Assembly: GCA_031373545.1 (NCBI GenBank)
Contig: JANMMT010000010.1
Location: forward strand, 1 to 64,000
Direction of reading: 5' to 3'
Source of the DNA: JADCCX01 sp031373545
Lineage (GTDB): Bacteria; Pseudomonadota; Alphaproteobacteria; Rhizobiales; Beijerinckiaceae
DNA length: 64,000 nt
The position numbers were made by a program, and so were the translations under genes. Positions 1 to 9,324 of the stretch are shown here, piece by piece. Numbering within the stretch: the first letter of the stretch is position 1; each line of letters starts with the position of its first letter. The notes below the pieces were generated by a model. The model was not told where the DNA came from and made no database searches. It worked only from the letters and a program-made list of their open reading frames with translations.

Positions 1-78
1 GTTTGCGCCGCGCGGTCAGGTCATCGAAATGCATGGCCGCTGCGCTGCATGCGGCACAGGGGCAGAAATCGCTGTGGC

Positions 79-1548
79 CTAGACGTCGCCGCCGGTTGAA
101 AACCCGTCTCCGCCGCCGCCGCCGCCGCTGTCGCCGCCCCAACTCCCCCCGCTTGACGAATCGCCGCCTTGATCCAGCCATGGCGGAACCCATTGCCCGC
201 CGCCAGAAGGCGTCTGGGTGTTGTCGGGGGCCGTCCAGGGGCCGAACACCGATCCGCCTCCCTGTTGGCGATAGCCATCGCGCAAGCTGTTGCGCAGGAT
301 CGCCCCTTGTATGGCCCCCTGCAGGATGCCGCCCAATATGCTGCCCAGATTGATATTGCTGCCGAAGCTGCCATAGGGGTTGTCGTAGCCACTCTGGCGG
401 AAGGAATCGCGCTCGCGCTCAATGTCGGCGCGCCGCTGCGCCATGTCGCGCACCTGAAAGCGGATTTTGCCTGTCTCCTCCTCCGCCTTGGCCAGTCGGG
501 CACCCAGCGCATCGATGGCGCGCACAAGGCGCTCGTCATCCTTGGTGCGTGTGCGTGCGGCGTCGCGGTAAAGCTCTTGAAGATCTTGCCGCGCATCCGC
601 ATCGGCCAGCAGTTGGATCGCCTGATCATAAGCCGGGTCCGCGGCAGCGGCTGCTGTGCGGGTTTCAAACGCAGTGAGGCTGGCTTTGGCGGCGGACAGG
701 CTTTTCTCTGCCTCCACGAGGGCAATCCGCGCTGTTTCCACCTTTGTAACCAGATCGCCCGCGCCCAGTTCGCTCAGTGCAAGTCCCTCCGCCTTGGCAA
801 GATTGGCTTTCTCTAAGTCCACCGCAGCCAGGCGGCGCTCCGCATGTTCGCGCAAACGCTGGGGGATTTCATTGAGCATGGCGTAATTGGCGCGCGCCTC
901 GGGGTAGCCCACTGTGCGGGCGATCATGCGATCAAAAAAGCGTGCGATGTTGCCGCCTGTGTACTCAGCGAGGCCGAATTTGGCCTTCCACAGATACATG
1001 AACAACGGGTCTGCCTCATAGGGCTTGCGCTTTTGCTCGCGGTCGGTTTCGGCCAGTATTGTCTTTTTCTCAGCCTCCTCGGCAACCTTGATGGTGGCAG
1101 CGATTTTTTCCTGCTGCGCTTTCCATGGGGCTGAGGCCCTTATCTTGGGTTCGGCTGCCAGCTTCACCTTGTCGAGCGCTGCCAGCGCCTGTTCAAGTGT
1201 CGAGGCAAGCTTGTGGCGCTCGGTTTCAGACTGCTGCACGGCCTTGTAAAGTCCATCGCGGGTATTCGCCTGTGCCATCAGCGCAGCACTTCGATCCTTC
1301 ACAAGTGCCAGTGCGCGGCGCTCCACCTGATCCAGATCGTTGACGATGCCCTCGGACTGCAAGGCGTCGATCTTGATCCGCGCAAGCTCACGAAACAGTC
1401 CCGTGCGTTCGACGCGCAGGCGTGAAGCTTCCGCCTCGGCAGAGCGCAGTGACGCTTCCAGCTCGCTTTCGCTGCCGCGCGCCTTGGCAATGGCAGACTC
1501 GATCTGTGTGAGCGCAGCACGACCCGAAATTTCTCGACCGGAAATCAT
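79..1548 (-). CDS. Uncharacterised coiled-coil protein with Gly-rich tail
   Basis: Function unknown. The 489-residue product is almost entirely charged, Ala/Glu/Lys/Arg-rich heptad sequence (about residues 15-150 and 215-390) typical of long coiled coils. A Gly/Ile/Leu-rich segment at about 395-418 could insert in or lie on a membrane. The last 70 residues are low-complexity Gly/Ser/Pro/Trp ending in a run of six glycines. There is no signal peptide. It is the last of three same-strand genes; the upstream gene ends 7 bases before this start, so they are almost certainly co-transcribed. Its partners are likewise helical, which suggests one structural complex, perhaps at the inner membrane. Any enzymatic role would be a guess; no catalytic motif is visible. 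Confidence 0.8.
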   Translation of the reverse strand: MISGREISGRAALTQIESAIAKARGSESELEASLRSAEAEASRLRVERTGLFRELARIKIDALQSEGIVNDLDQVERRALALVKDRSAALMAQANTRDGLYKAVQQSETERHKLASTLEQALAALDKVKLAAEPKIRASAPWKAQQEKIAATIKVAEEAEKKTILAETDREQKRKPYEADPLFMYLWKAKFGLAEYTGGNIARFFDRMIARTVGYPEARANYAMLNEIPQRLREHAERRLAAVDLEKANLAKAEGLALSELGAGDLVTKVETARIALVEAEKSLSAAKASLTAFETRTAAAAADPAYDQAIQLLADADARQDLQELYRDAARTRTKDDERLVRAIDALGARLAKAEEETGKIRFQVRDMAQRRADIERERDSFRQSGYDNPYGSFGSNINLGSILGGILQGAIQGAILRNSLRDGYRQQGGGSVFGPWTAPDNTQTPSGGGQWVPPWLDQGGDSSSGGSWGGDSGGGGGGDGFSTGGDV

Positions 1549-1555
1549 GACAGTT

Positions 1556-2503
1556 TCACCACTTGGTAATGTTGCCCCGCATCACGGGGATAATGTAGGT
1601 CGGTTCCAGCTCGCCTCGGCGCTTTTCGCCAAGGCGGCTGTTTTGAACAATGCCATCATCGCGCTTGTCTGCGGCGATCTGGTTGAACGTGTCCTGGCTG
1701 ATGCGGATGCCGAATTTGGTCACGGAAGCGGTCGTGCTGTCCTCTTCGCTCGTGATGGGCAGGCTGAGGGCCCGACCTTCGCGGCCGATGGCCTCCACCA
1801 GCGCATAATAATTGCGCGCGTTGGGGTTGCGCTGGGGCACGCGCCACACGGCGGTCTGCTCGCCGGGGCGCGAAACAATGCGCAACGTGTATTCCTGCGC
1901 CAAAGTGTTGCGCAGCGCTTCCAGATCAACAATGGCCTTGCGCCCGCCCTCGGCATCTCGGCGTCGCAGCGCAGCTTGCCCGTCGGTCAGCAACTGGTTG
2001 GCCTGCGCGCGGGCGGGTTCAACGCGCGCCTCTGCCAGCACTTCGCGGTGAGCCGACGCAAGGCTTTGGGGAATAACCGTGCCAATGTCGCGCTCAATAC
2101 GTGCGATTTCGGCGCGTTTGGGCTGTTCGATGCCGAACCACCAGCCGCCGGTGCCAAGCCCAAGCGCCAGCAAGGCCGCACCTGTCACCTTGCCGATGGT
2201 GCCGCGCGCAATCCAGACCCTGGCCAGGCTGACGCCAAGACCCGGCTTGGGCGGCGTGTAGGCGAAGCGGTCTTCCTTGATGGCCGACACGCCCTGGCGG
2301 ATCACCTCGTCCGGCACCTCGATGCCCTGGCTTTTGTAGATGGAGCGCAGCCGCTCGATCAATTCGGCCTCGCGGCGGCCTTCATCCATCTCGCGCGCCA
2401 CCAGCGTGTCCTGATGGCGCAGCGTATCCACCACATCCATGGCCAGCATCACCTCATCGAGGGTTTTTGGCTTTGGCTCAAGAGCGGGTTGGGTGGTGGT
2501 CAT
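1556..2503 (-). CDS. DUF6384-like single-pass membrane protein
   Basis: Uncharacterised 315-residue protein; I associate the N-terminal pattern (LDEVMLAMDVVDTLRH) with the DUF6384 family from memory. Residues 1-100 form a charged helical cytoplasmic region, residues 104-125 a single transmembrane helix (Leu/Gly-rich, ending WWFGI), and residues 130-250 a further long helix followed by a mixed C-terminal domain containing AVWRVPQ. It lies between two coiled-coil protein genes on the same strand and may be the membrane anchor of that trio. The start is supported by a GGGGAG Shine-Dalgarno 9-10 bases upstream, which sits at the very edge of a dispersed repeat, so the repeat may have supplied the ribosome-binding site. 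No catalytic residues recognised. Confidence 0.8.
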   Translation of the reverse strand: MTTTQPALEPKPKTLDEVMLAMDVVDTLRHQDTLVAREMDEGRREAELIERLRSIYKSQGIEVPDEVIRQGVSAIKEDRFAYTPPKPGLGVSLARVWIARGTIGKVTGAALLALGLGTGGWWFGIEQPKRAEIARIERDIGTVIPQSLASAHREVLAEARVEPARAQANQLLTDGQAALRRRDAEGGRKAIVDLEALRNTLAQEYTLRIVSRPGEQTAVWRVPQRNPNARNYYALVEAIGREGRALSLPITSEEDSTTASVTKFGIRISQDTFNQIAADKRDDGIVQNSRLGEKRRGELEPTYIIPVMRGNITKW

Positions 2504-2512
2504 TCATTCGAT

Positions 2513-2683
2513 CTCCCCCTTCTCCCCTTGCGGGAGAAGGTGTCTGCCAACCGGCAGACGGATGAGGGGTCACACAATCCTGAGTGGTCGGCCAGACCCC
2601 TCATCCGGCCCGCACCGCAGGCCACCTTCTCCCGGTGCAGAGAAACTTGTGCAGTCTGCACAACTTTGCTGCGGGGGAGAAGG
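2513..2683. repeat. REP-like dispersed repeat, copy 1 (two facing halves)
   Basis: Stem-loop CCTTCTCCC-cttgc-GGGAGAAGG followed by a second inverted pair around GTCTGCC/GGCAGAC and then GGATGAGGGGT; a mirrored half (ACCCCTCATCC then CCACCTTCTCCC) follows. Related units occur near 12962, 44794, 45253 and 62071. It occupies the intergenic space inside the three-gene minus-strand operon. Confidence 0.8.
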
Positions 2684-2694
2684 AAGACAAGCAA

Positions 2695-3870
2695 TCACAC
2701 ACCCAGCGCATTGCCATTGGCCACGAGCGTGGCGATGCGCTTCTTGCCGTCTTCCACCGCGTCGCGGATTTCCGTGGCGTTCTGCGTGGAAAGCTTGCGC
2801 ATTTCCTCGACGATGCCGATGGAGCGCTCCTGGAAACCCACCACGCTGTCCACCAGTTTCTTGACGGCATCGGCGCGAATGGTGGGGCCATAACCGGCGC
2901 GCACGGCGGCTTCCTGCACCTTGCCACCGATCTCGGCGAGCACTTCCACGCTTTTCGATACGCCCTCTTTCATCACTTCCAGCGTCTGGGTCGATTCATG
3001 CAGGCCGAACATGCCGGTGAAGGAGGCCTTGAGCGCCGTCAGCACCGAATCGTTGGTGGAGAAGAACGAGATGGCCTGCGCATAGACCCGCTCCTTGGCA
3101 TTGGTGGTCTGCATCAGGCGCGCCATCACCACTTCGGAGGTGTTGTAGGAGATCGTCAGGTTGTCCGAGAGGTCTTTCGCGATCTGGTAGCGCTTGTCTT
3201 CATCTTGCGTGCGGCGCAGATGTTCATCGCGGATCATTTCCAGCCGGGCGCGCTCGGCAGGCTCGGTGCCGGCAAAGCCAGAGACGGTGGCCGACGCGGC
3301 TTCCAGCGCTTTTTTCTCGGCATCGAGCTTCAATTCGGCGGTTTTGAGCACTTCCAGCGCCATCACCTCAGACTGCTTCAGCGCGCCACGAAAATCGCGG
3401 TAGGCATCGAGGATGATCCCCTCGCGCTGAATCTGGTCCTTGGTGGAGGATGTGACTTCGAGATACTTCTTGCGGATGGAATCGAACCGGTCGGCGATGT
3501 CGCCGCGCGACAGTTTCATCCAGACGTTGGTCACACGCTCCAGGAGATCGATTTTGCCGTCGGCGATCTGGTCGACCATCTTCTTGGCGTCGTCGCGGAT
3601 GGAGTTGAAGCTGGTCGCGATGTCCTGGTAGCGCGTGCCGATATCCATGGCGCCTGTCTGTTCGCGCACCACATCATTGAACACGGACGTCTGCCCCAGC
3701 GTGCGAGCGATCACCGCAATCCTGTCCTTGTCGAGATCGGAAATCTTTTCCAGCAGCGCATTGATCGGCGCATCCTCGACCTTGGAGGGCTGTAGCCCGA
3801 GGTCACGCAGCGCGCCCATGGCCTTGTCGAGATACTGCATGGGCGTTTTGATGGTGACGGCGGTGGACAT
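2695..3870 (-). CDS. Uncharacterised helical protein, first gene of coiled-coil operon
   Basis: A 391-residue, soluble, all-helical protein with no signal peptide or transmembrane helix. Conserved-looking blocks include TPMQYLDKAMGALRDLG at the N-terminus, ERVTNVWMK near 140, DNLTISYNTSEVVMARL near 245 and FTGMFGLHESTQTL near 290. Proteins with this appearance are often annotated only as 'cell surface protein', a label the sequence does not support because nothing directs export. The start has AGAGGT about 8 bases upstream. It heads the operon with the DUF6384-like membrane protein and the Gly-tailed coiled-coil protein, separated from them by a dispersed repeat. Role unknown; a scaffold or stress-response function is inference only. 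Confidence 0.8.
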   Translation of the reverse strand: MSTAVTIKTPMQYLDKAMGALRDLGLQPSKVEDAPINALLEKISDLDKDRIAVIARTLGQTSVFNDVVREQTGAMDIGTRYQDIATSFNSIRDDAKKMVDQIADGKIDLLERVTNVWMKLSRGDIADRFDSIRKKYLEVTSSTKDQIQREGIILDAYRDFRGALKQSEVMALEVLKTAELKLDAEKKALEAASATVSGFAGTEPAERARLEMIRDEHLRRTQDEDKRYQIAKDLSDNLTISYNTSEVVMARLMQTTNAKERVYAQAISFFSTNDSVLTALKASFTGMFGLHESTQTLEVMKEGVSKSVEVLAEIGGKVQEAAVRAGYGPTIRADAVKKLVDSVVGFQERSIGIVEEMRKLSTQNATEIRDAVEDGKKRIATLVANGNALGV

Positions 3871-4019
3871 GGCTCAGACCTCTTGGAATTGGGGTGTGGC
3901 GACAAGTTTCAGGACAGCAGGTTTTTGCTCGACGCTTCGCGCCGGAATGTGCGCAACCTCTGCCACAAGTGCAAGGGGGCTGTCGCGGGTCAATGTGCCC
4001 TGACGCGCGCGAACCTGCG

Positions 4020-4694
4020 TCAATCTCGCCGCGAGCCCAGCCAGATCGTGTGCCGCGCGCCGCCGGTGCCACGGTGGGCACGCACGCTGTGCTGCTCCAC
4101 ATCGGTGAACCGGCTGCGTTTCAACCGTGCTGTGAACGGAGCATCGGGCGCGCAGGACCACACGCCCAGAACGCCGCCGCGGGCAAGCGCGTTGTGCGCC
4201 TCATTCAATCCCTGCGACGTGTAAAGCGCGTCGTTGGAGGCGCGAGTCAGGCCTTCCGGCCCGTTGTCCACGTCGAGCAGCACGCAGTCATAGGGGCCCG
4301 TGCGCAGGACCGCGCCCACATCATCCACCACGAGCGTGACCCGGGGGTCGTCCAGCGTTCCCCCATGCATCTCGGCCATGGGGCCGCGCGCCCAGGTCAC
4401 CACGGCAGGCACCAGTTCGGCCACGGTGATGCGCGCCTTCTGGCCAAACGCCGCAAGCGCCGCGCGGAGCGTGAAACCCATGCCCAGACCGCCGATCAGC
4501 ACACGCGGTGCGGCGCAAGATGAGACCCGCGCGGCCGCAAGCGATGCCAGCGCCTCTTCCGAGCCACTGAGGCGCGAATTCATCAGCTCGATCTGCCCCA
4601 GCGTGATGGAGAATTCCGCACCACGCCGCTTCAGGCGCAGTTCTCCCGCTCCGCCGGGGATGGGTGATGTGCCAAGTTGCTGCCAGGGAATCAT
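4020..4694 (-). CDS. Spermidine-synthase-like SAM-dependent methyltransferase
   Basis: Product of 224 residues with a Rossmann-like class I methyltransferase/aminopropyltransferase core: glycine loop VLIGGLGMGFTL, acidic strand end ITVAELVPAVVTWARG, a second acidic site in VTLVVDDVGAVL, and YDCVLLDVDNGPEGL matching the spermidine synthase post-core. It lacks the N-terminal beta domain of true spermidine synthases, so the substrate is unknown and it may methylate rather than transfer aminopropyl. I chose the ATG giving MIPWQQLG rather than an upstream one 11 codons earlier because the family begins with such a short strand. It is transcribed towards the coiled-coil operon, 149 bases upstream of it. 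Confidence 0.75.
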   Translation of the reverse strand: MIPWQQLGTSPIPGGAGELRLKRRGAEFSITLGQIELMNSRLSGSEEALASLAAARVSSCAAPRVLIGGLGMGFTLRAALAAFGQKARITVAELVPAVVTWARGPMAEMHGGTLDDPRVTLVVDDVGAVLRTGPYDCVLLDVDNGPEGLTRASNDALYTSQGLNEAHNALARGGVLGVWSCAPDAPFTARLKRSRFTDVEQHSVRAHRGTGGARHTIWLGSRRD

Positions 4695-4845
4695 CAGGCC
4701 TCGAAGGTTGAAACAGGCCCATACCACGGGCCGCTGCGCAATGGACTTCCTGTCGCAAACATAACAGCCGGGTTGAATGCCCGTTCACGTGCAAAAGCTT
4801 AAAACGCGTGCATGCCGGATGAAGCACCCGGCGAGGAGAGCCGCA

Positions 4846-5148
4846 ATGTCCATTCTCAAGGTTGCCGCTGTCGCTGTCGCCCTCGTGGGTGGCATCGGCG
4901 CAATGTCCACGTCGCAAGCGCAGGCTCAGGGCTATGGCTACGGCCATGGCTACAATCAGGGCTATTATCGCCAGGCACCCGTCTATGTGCCGCCCCGAAT
5001 CGCCCGCAAACAGGCGCAGCTGTCGAACCGCTTCGTCCAGAAGTATGGTTACGTCCAGCCCCAGCCCTACTATGGCTACGGCCGCCCGCACTATGGTGGC
5101 AATGGCTACGGTTATGGCCGTGCACCCGCCTACGGATATGGCTGGTAA
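4846..5148 (+). CDS. Small exported Tyr/Gly-rich protein
   Basis: A 100-residue protein with a clear Sec signal peptide (MSILKVAAVAVALVGGIGAM, cleavage after AQA near residue 27) and a mature part made of repeated Gly-Tyr-Gly, Tyr-Gly-His and Gln-Pro-Tyr motifs around a short charged stretch (IARKQAQLSNRFVQKYGYV). Such low-complexity exported proteins are common in Hyphomicrobiales but have no assigned role. The start is fixed by GAGGAG 7 bases upstream; an upstream in-frame ATG would add a non-signal extension. A strong terminator follows, so it is probably a single-gene transcript. Confidence 0.8.
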   Translation: MSILKVAAVAVALVGGIGAMSTSQAQAQGYGYGHGYNQGYYRQAPVYVPPRIARKQAQLSNRFVQKYGYVQPQPYYGYGRPHYGGNGYGYGRAPAYGYGW

Positions 5149-5169
5149 CGACCGGCGCCATATGATCAG

Positions 5170-5198
5170 GCTCCTCCCTCGATGAGGGGGGAGCTTTT
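5170..5198 (+). terminator. Rho-independent terminator after the Tyr/Gly-rich gene
   Basis: Eleven-base stem GCTCCTCCCTC / GAGGGGGGAGC with one G-T type mismatch, a 3-base loop and TTTT immediately after. Confidence 0.8.
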
Positions 5199-5256
5199 CC
5201 CATGAAGTGATGCAGGCATGGTTGTCGGGGCTGGCCGAAAGCGCTACGCCCCAGCC

Positions 5257-5868
5257 ATGTCTGAGATCGAATCCCTCTTCGTCACCGAGCTTTACAGGGA
5301 CAGGCTGGCCGAACCGGATTTTCTGGCCGAGCTCGAAGCCAGCTGCCGCGCGATCGCGCAGGATGACACCGCCGGTCAGAAATGGTGCCGCAAGCAGGGT
5401 TATCCCGGCTACACGAGTTACGCCTCGCTGAACGACCTGCCGTGGCGCTTTCCGGTGTTCAAGCAGTTGCAGAAGCGGCTGGATGCGCATGTCGCTGCCT
5501 TCGCCCGCGCACTCGAGTATGATCTGGGGGGCAGGAAGCTGGTGCTGGATTCGCTGTGGATCAACCTGCTGCCCGAGGGCGGCGTCCACACCTCGCACCT
5601 CCATCCCCATTCGGTGCTGTCAGGCACGCTTTATGTGGCGATGCCGGACGGCGCTTCGGCAATCAAGTTCGAGGATCCCCGCCTCGCCATGATGATGGCC
5701 GCCCCGCCCCGCAAGGCGAAAGCGGCGCGCCCGCACCAGAGCTTCATCTATCATGCGCCCGCGCCGGGCGACCTGCTGCTGTGGGAAAGCTATCTGCGCC
5801 ACGAAGTGCCGCTCAATCGCAGCGCAGGCGAGCGGATCAGCGTCAGCTTCAACCACCGATGGGGATGA
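5257..5868 (+). CDS. TIGR02466-type putative 2OG-Fe(II) oxygenase
   Basis: A 203-residue protein with the double-stranded beta-helix signature of the TIGR02466 family. The metal site is probably formed within HTSHLHPHS (H111-H118) with the distal histidine in RHEVPLN (H182), and R193 in ERISVSFN is placed to bind 2-oxoglutarate; W102 and the motif WINLLPEGG precede the first histidine. Substrate is unknown. The ATG at the MSEIES sequence is preferred over an upstream ATG 13 codons earlier that would add an unrelated Arg-rich stretch. Its stop overlaps the start of the next gene (ATGA), implying translational coupling with the TPR-methyltransferase. Confidence 0.8.
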   Translation: MSEIESLFVTELYRDRLAEPDFLAELEASCRAIAQDDTAGQKWCRKQGYPGYTSYASLNDLPWRFPVFKQLQKRLDAHVAAFARALEYDLGGRKLVLDSLWINLLPEGGVHTSHLHPHSVLSGTLYVAMPDGASAIKFEDPRLAMMMAAPPRKAKAARPHQSFIYHAPAPGDLLLWESYLRHEVPLNRSAGERISVSFNHRWG

Positions 5869-6842
5869 GCGTGGAGAGCGTGCCCCCCGGACTTGAGACG
5901 CCATTTGATACCCCACTTAACGCCCCATTTGGCTCCTCCGGGAACCTGTTGGCCGACCGGCGCTATGATTATGCGGTGGCCAGTCTGAAGGAGGGCGATG
6001 CAGATGCAGCGGCAGATCTGCTGCGCCAGACGCTCGATCTCACACCTGCTTGGCCGCCCGCACATTTTGCGCTTGGTGAGGCCCTGGAAGCCTTGGGACA
6101 GCGGGAAGCGGCCGGCACGGCCTTTGCCCGGGTGCTGGAGCTTGCGCCCGTGGATGCGATAGGTGCGCGCCTGCGCCTGGCAAGGCTCGGCTTGCGCGCG
6201 CCGGCCGGTGCCATGTCGGCGGGGTATGTCGCTGCGCTGTTTGATGGCTACGCCGGGCGCTTCGACACCCATCTGGTCAAAGCCCTTGGCTACTGTGGTC
6301 CGCAGATCATCTGCGAGAGCTTGCGCCGTGTCTGCGAGGATCTGGTGCGTCCGTTTCAATTCCAGGCGGCAATCGATCTGGGGTGCGGCACGGGGCTGAT
6401 GGCGCGGGCTCTGGCGGGCCATGTGGGGGTCATTGATGGCATCGACCTTTCCCCGGCCATGGTGGCGAAGGCGCGCCAGAGCGGGCTCTATCGGCGCGTC
6501 GATGTGGGTGATGCGCTGCAGGCGCTGCAAGCGCCAGCCGAGCTGATTCTGGCGGCGGATGTGCTGGTCTACATCGGCGATCTTTCGGCGCTGTTCGGGG
6601 CGGTGGCGCGCGCCCTCACATCGGGCGGGCTGTTCGCCTTTACGGTGCAAAGCTGCGCGGGCGACGGCTTCATTCTGGGCAATGACCTGCGCCATCATCA
6701 CAGCGCGCTTTATGTGCGGCGCATGGCGCACGCAGCCGGTCTGCGTGTGGCCCACCTCGCGCCCTGCGTGACCCGGCAGGACGGGGGGCAGGATGTGCCC
6801 GGGCTGGTCGTCGTGCTGCAGCGGGATGCCGATGCCCGATGA
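5865..6842 (+). CDS. TPR-containing class I methyltransferase
   Basis: Product of 325 residues. Residues 34-105 hold two tetratricopeptide-like helical repeats (YDYAVASLKEGDADAA; AHFALGEALEALGQ). Residues 120-325 are a SAM-dependent methyltransferase with the SAM loop DLGCGTG at 171-177, VIDGIDLSP for ribose binding, and ILAADVLVYIGDLSALF as the acidic motif. The YVAALFDGYAGRFD preamble is typical of TPR-fused methyltransferases annotated as 'predicted TPR repeat methyltransferase'. The target is unknown. It is coupled by ATGA to the oxygenase-like gene upstream and overlaps the helicase gene downstream, so the four genes to pdeM probably form one operon. Confidence 0.8.
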   Translation: MSVESVPPGLETPFDTPLNAPFGSSGNLLADRRYDYAVASLKEGDADAAADLLRQTLDLTPAWPPAHFALGEALEALGQREAAGTAFARVLELAPVDAIGARLRLARLGLRAPAGAMSAGYVAALFDGYAGRFDTHLVKALGYCGPQIICESLRRVCEDLVRPFQFQAAIDLGCGTGLMARALAGHVGVIDGIDLSPAMVAKARQSGLYRRVDVGDALQALQAPAELILAADVLVYIGDLSALFGAVARALTSGGLFAFTVQSCAGDGFILGNDLRHHHSALYVRRMAHAAGLRVAHLAPCVTRQDGGQDVPGLVVVLQRDADAR

Positions 6843-9324
6843 GCTTCTTCCGCCGCGTTTCGCAGCCTGGTTTTCGGCGCAGGGCTGGCAACCGCGCACG
6901 CATCAGACCGCGTTGATCGACAAGCATCAGGCGGGGCGCGACACGCTTTTGATCGCGCCGACCGGTGCGGGCAAGACACTGGCGGGATTTCTGCCCACTT
7001 TGGTGGCCCTGGCTGACCGGCCCAAGCGCAACGACATCCGGCCCATGGGCATCCACACCCTTTACATTTCGCCGCTCAAGGCACTTGCGGTGGACATCGC
7101 CCGCAATCTGGAAAAGCCGATCAAGGACATGGCCCTGCCGATCCGTGTAGAAACCCGCACGGGCGACACGCCCGCCTCGCGGCGCGACCGGCAGCGCCGC
7201 CAGCCGCCCGACATCCTTTTGACCACACCTGAACAGGTCGCGCTCATGGTGTCATCCAAGGATGCGGAAAGCTACTTCGACAGTCTGGAGCGCGTGATTT
7301 TCGACGAGTTGCATGCGGTCGCGCCCTCCAAGCGCGGGGATCTGCTGGCGCTGGATTTTGCGCGCCTGCGCAAGCTTTCGCCCCGCCTGCTCGCGACCGG
7401 ACTTTCCGCCACCGTGCGCGATCCGGCAGAACTCTGCCGCTGGCTTGTGCCGCAGCTGCCCGGATCGCAGACCGGGGCCGATCTTGTGCTGGCGGAAAAG
7501 TCCATTGCCGCACCGCCGCACATCCGCATTCTGGAAACAGGCGAGCGGCTGCCATGGTCCGGCCACACGGCACGGCACGCTGCGGACGAAATCTATGCGG
7601 AGATCGCCCGCCACAAGCTGACCCTGGTTTTCGTCAACACCCGCATGCAGGCGGAACTGGTGTTTCAGCAGCTCTGGGCTGTCAACGAAGGCGGGCGTCG
7701 CATCGCGTTGCATCATGGCTCGCTCAGCGTCGCGCAACGCCGCAAGGTCGAAGACGCGATGGCGGAGGGCAAGCTCGATGCGGTGGTCTGCACCTCGACG
7801 CTCGACCTGGGCATCGACTGGGGCAATGTGGACCTCGTGATCAACGTGGGCGCGCCCAAGGGGTCGAGCCGTTTGCTGCAGCGCATTGGCCGGGCCAACC
7901 ACCGGCTCGATGAGCCCTCCAAGGCCCTACTGGTCCCCTCCAACCGCTTCGAGGTTCTGGAGTGCCGCGCGGCGGTCGATGCAGCCATGGCCGGCGAGCA
8001 GGATGCAGTCATCACACGCTCGGGTGCGCTCGATGTGCTGGCACAGCACGTGCTGGGCATGGCCTGCACGGCCCCGTTCCGGGCGGATGACCTTTACGAC
8101 GAGGTCTCATCGGCCGCGCCTTACGCCGATCTCGACCGTGAGACCTTCGACGCGGTGCTCGGATTTGTGGCCACGGGCGGCTATGCCCTCAAGGCCTACG
8201 AACGCTTCGCCAAGATTCGCCGGGACACGAATGGCTACTGGCGGGCGGCCAACGGGCGGGTCGTGCAGCACTACCGCATGAATGTCGGCACCATCGTGGA
8301 GGCATCACAGCTCAAGGTGCGCTTCGGGCGCCCGCGCGGGCAGGCTTTTGTGGGCGGCCGCGTGCTGGGCGAGATCGAGGAGTATTTTGCCGAAAGCATG
8401 CTGCCGGGTGATACATTCCTGTTCAGTGGCGAAATCCTCAAATACGAGGGCATTCACGAAGACAGTGTGCTGGTTTCACGCGCCGCGCCAAAAACGGACC
8501 CCAAGATCCCGAGCTATGCGGGCGGCAAATTTCCGCTCTCCACCCATCTGGCTGCACGGGTGCGCACGATGCTTTCCACGCCTGCAAGCTGGGGCTCGCT
8601 GCCTGCGCAGGTCAGTGATTGGCTGCGCCTCCAGCAGATCAAGAGCACACTGCCCAAGGCCGGGGAGTTTCTTGTGGAAACCTTTCCGCGGGGCGAGCGG
8701 CATCACCTGATTGCCTACCCCTTCGAGGGGCGGCTTGCCCACCAGACGCTCGGCATGTTGCTGACACGGCGCATGGAGCGAGCGGGTCTGAAGCCGCAAG
8801 GCTTCGTGGCCAATGATTACGCGCTCTCGATCTGGGGTCTGGGCGATGTCTCGGCCCGCGTCTCCCGCAATCCGCGATGGCTCGACGAGCTGTTTGCCGA
8901 AGACATGCTGGGGGATGATCTTGAAGAATGGCTGGCGGAGAGCCAGCTCATGAAGCGCACCTTCCGCACCTGCGCCGTCATCGCGGGGTTGATTGAACGC
9001 AATTTCCCCGGACAGCAGAAGAAAAGCCGCCAGGTCACCATGTCGACCGATCTTGTCTATGATGTGCTGCGCGCCCATGAACCGGGGCATATCCTGCTGC
9101 GCGCGGCGCGGGCTGATGCCGCCACGGGCCTCCTAGACATTGCGCGCCTGGGCCACATGCTCACGCGCATACGCGGTCACATCGTCCACAAGCCACTGGC
9201 GCGGGTTTCCCCGCTCGCTGTGCCGCTGTTGCTGGAGATCGGCCGCGAAGCCGTTCACGGCGAGGCCGCCGATGACATCCTGGCGGAAGCTGCGGGTGCG
9301 ATGCTGGCCGAGGCGTCCGTGTAA
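6832..9324 (+). CDS. Ligase-associated DNA damage response DEXH helicase (Lhr-type)
   Basis: An 830-residue superfamily 2 helicase. Motif I APTGAGKTLAG is at 42-52, the DEXH box is DELH at 158-161, motif III-like LSATVRDP at 191-198, and motif VI QRIGRANH at 350-357; the long C-terminal half is the winged-helix and DUF4175-like Lhr core. Family members unwind DNA or RNA:DNA hybrids 3'-5' and are encoded with a DNA ligase, an exonuclease and the PdeM phosphoesterase. Here only PdeM follows, overlapping by one base. Two ATGs in frame (this one and one two codons upstream) both lie in the preceding gene's 3' end; I took the one matching the usual N-terminus MPDELLPPRF. Confidence 0.9.
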   Translation: MPDELLPPRFAAWFSAQGWQPRTHQTALIDKHQAGRDTLLIAPTGAGKTLAGFLPTLVALADRPKRNDIRPMGIHTLYISPLKALAVDIARNLEKPIKDMALPIRVETRTGDTPASRRDRQRRQPPDILLTTPEQVALMVSSKDAESYFDSLERVIFDELHAVAPSKRGDLLALDFARLRKLSPRLLATGLSATVRDPAELCRWLVPQLPGSQTGADLVLAEKSIAAPPHIRILETGERLPWSGHTARHAADEIYAEIARHKLTLVFVNTRMQAELVFQQLWAVNEGGRRIALHHGSLSVAQRRKVEDAMAEGKLDAVVCTSTLDLGIDWGNVDLVINVGAPKGSSRLLQRIGRANHRLDEPSKALLVPSNRFEVLECRAAVDAAMAGEQDAVITRSGALDVLAQHVLGMACTAPFRADDLYDEVSSAAPYADLDRETFDAVLGFVATGGYALKAYERFAKIRRDTNGYWRAANGRVVQHYRMNVGTIVEASQLKVRFGRPRGQAFVGGRVLGEIEEYFAESMLPGDTFLFSGEILKYEGIHEDSVLVSRAAPKTDPKIPSYAGGKFPLSTHLAARVRTMLSTPASWGSLPAQVSDWLRLQQIKSTLPKAGEFLVETFPRGERHHLIAYPFEGRLAHQTLGMLLTRRMERAGLKPQGFVANDYALSIWGLGDVSARVSRNPRWLDELFAEDMLGDDLEEWLAESQLMKRTFRTCAVIAGLIERNFPGQQKKSRQVTMSTDLVYDVLRAHEPGHILLRAARADAATGLLDIARLGHMLTRIRGHIVHKPLARVSPLAVPLLLEIGREAVHGEAADDILAEAAGAMLAEASV

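Noticed and set aside
1..34. Possible start of another minus-strand gene at the left edge (reading MHFDDLTARRK)
   Set aside because: Only about 11 codons are visible and no Shine-Dalgarno is recognised; a gene may exist but cannot be supported from this window.
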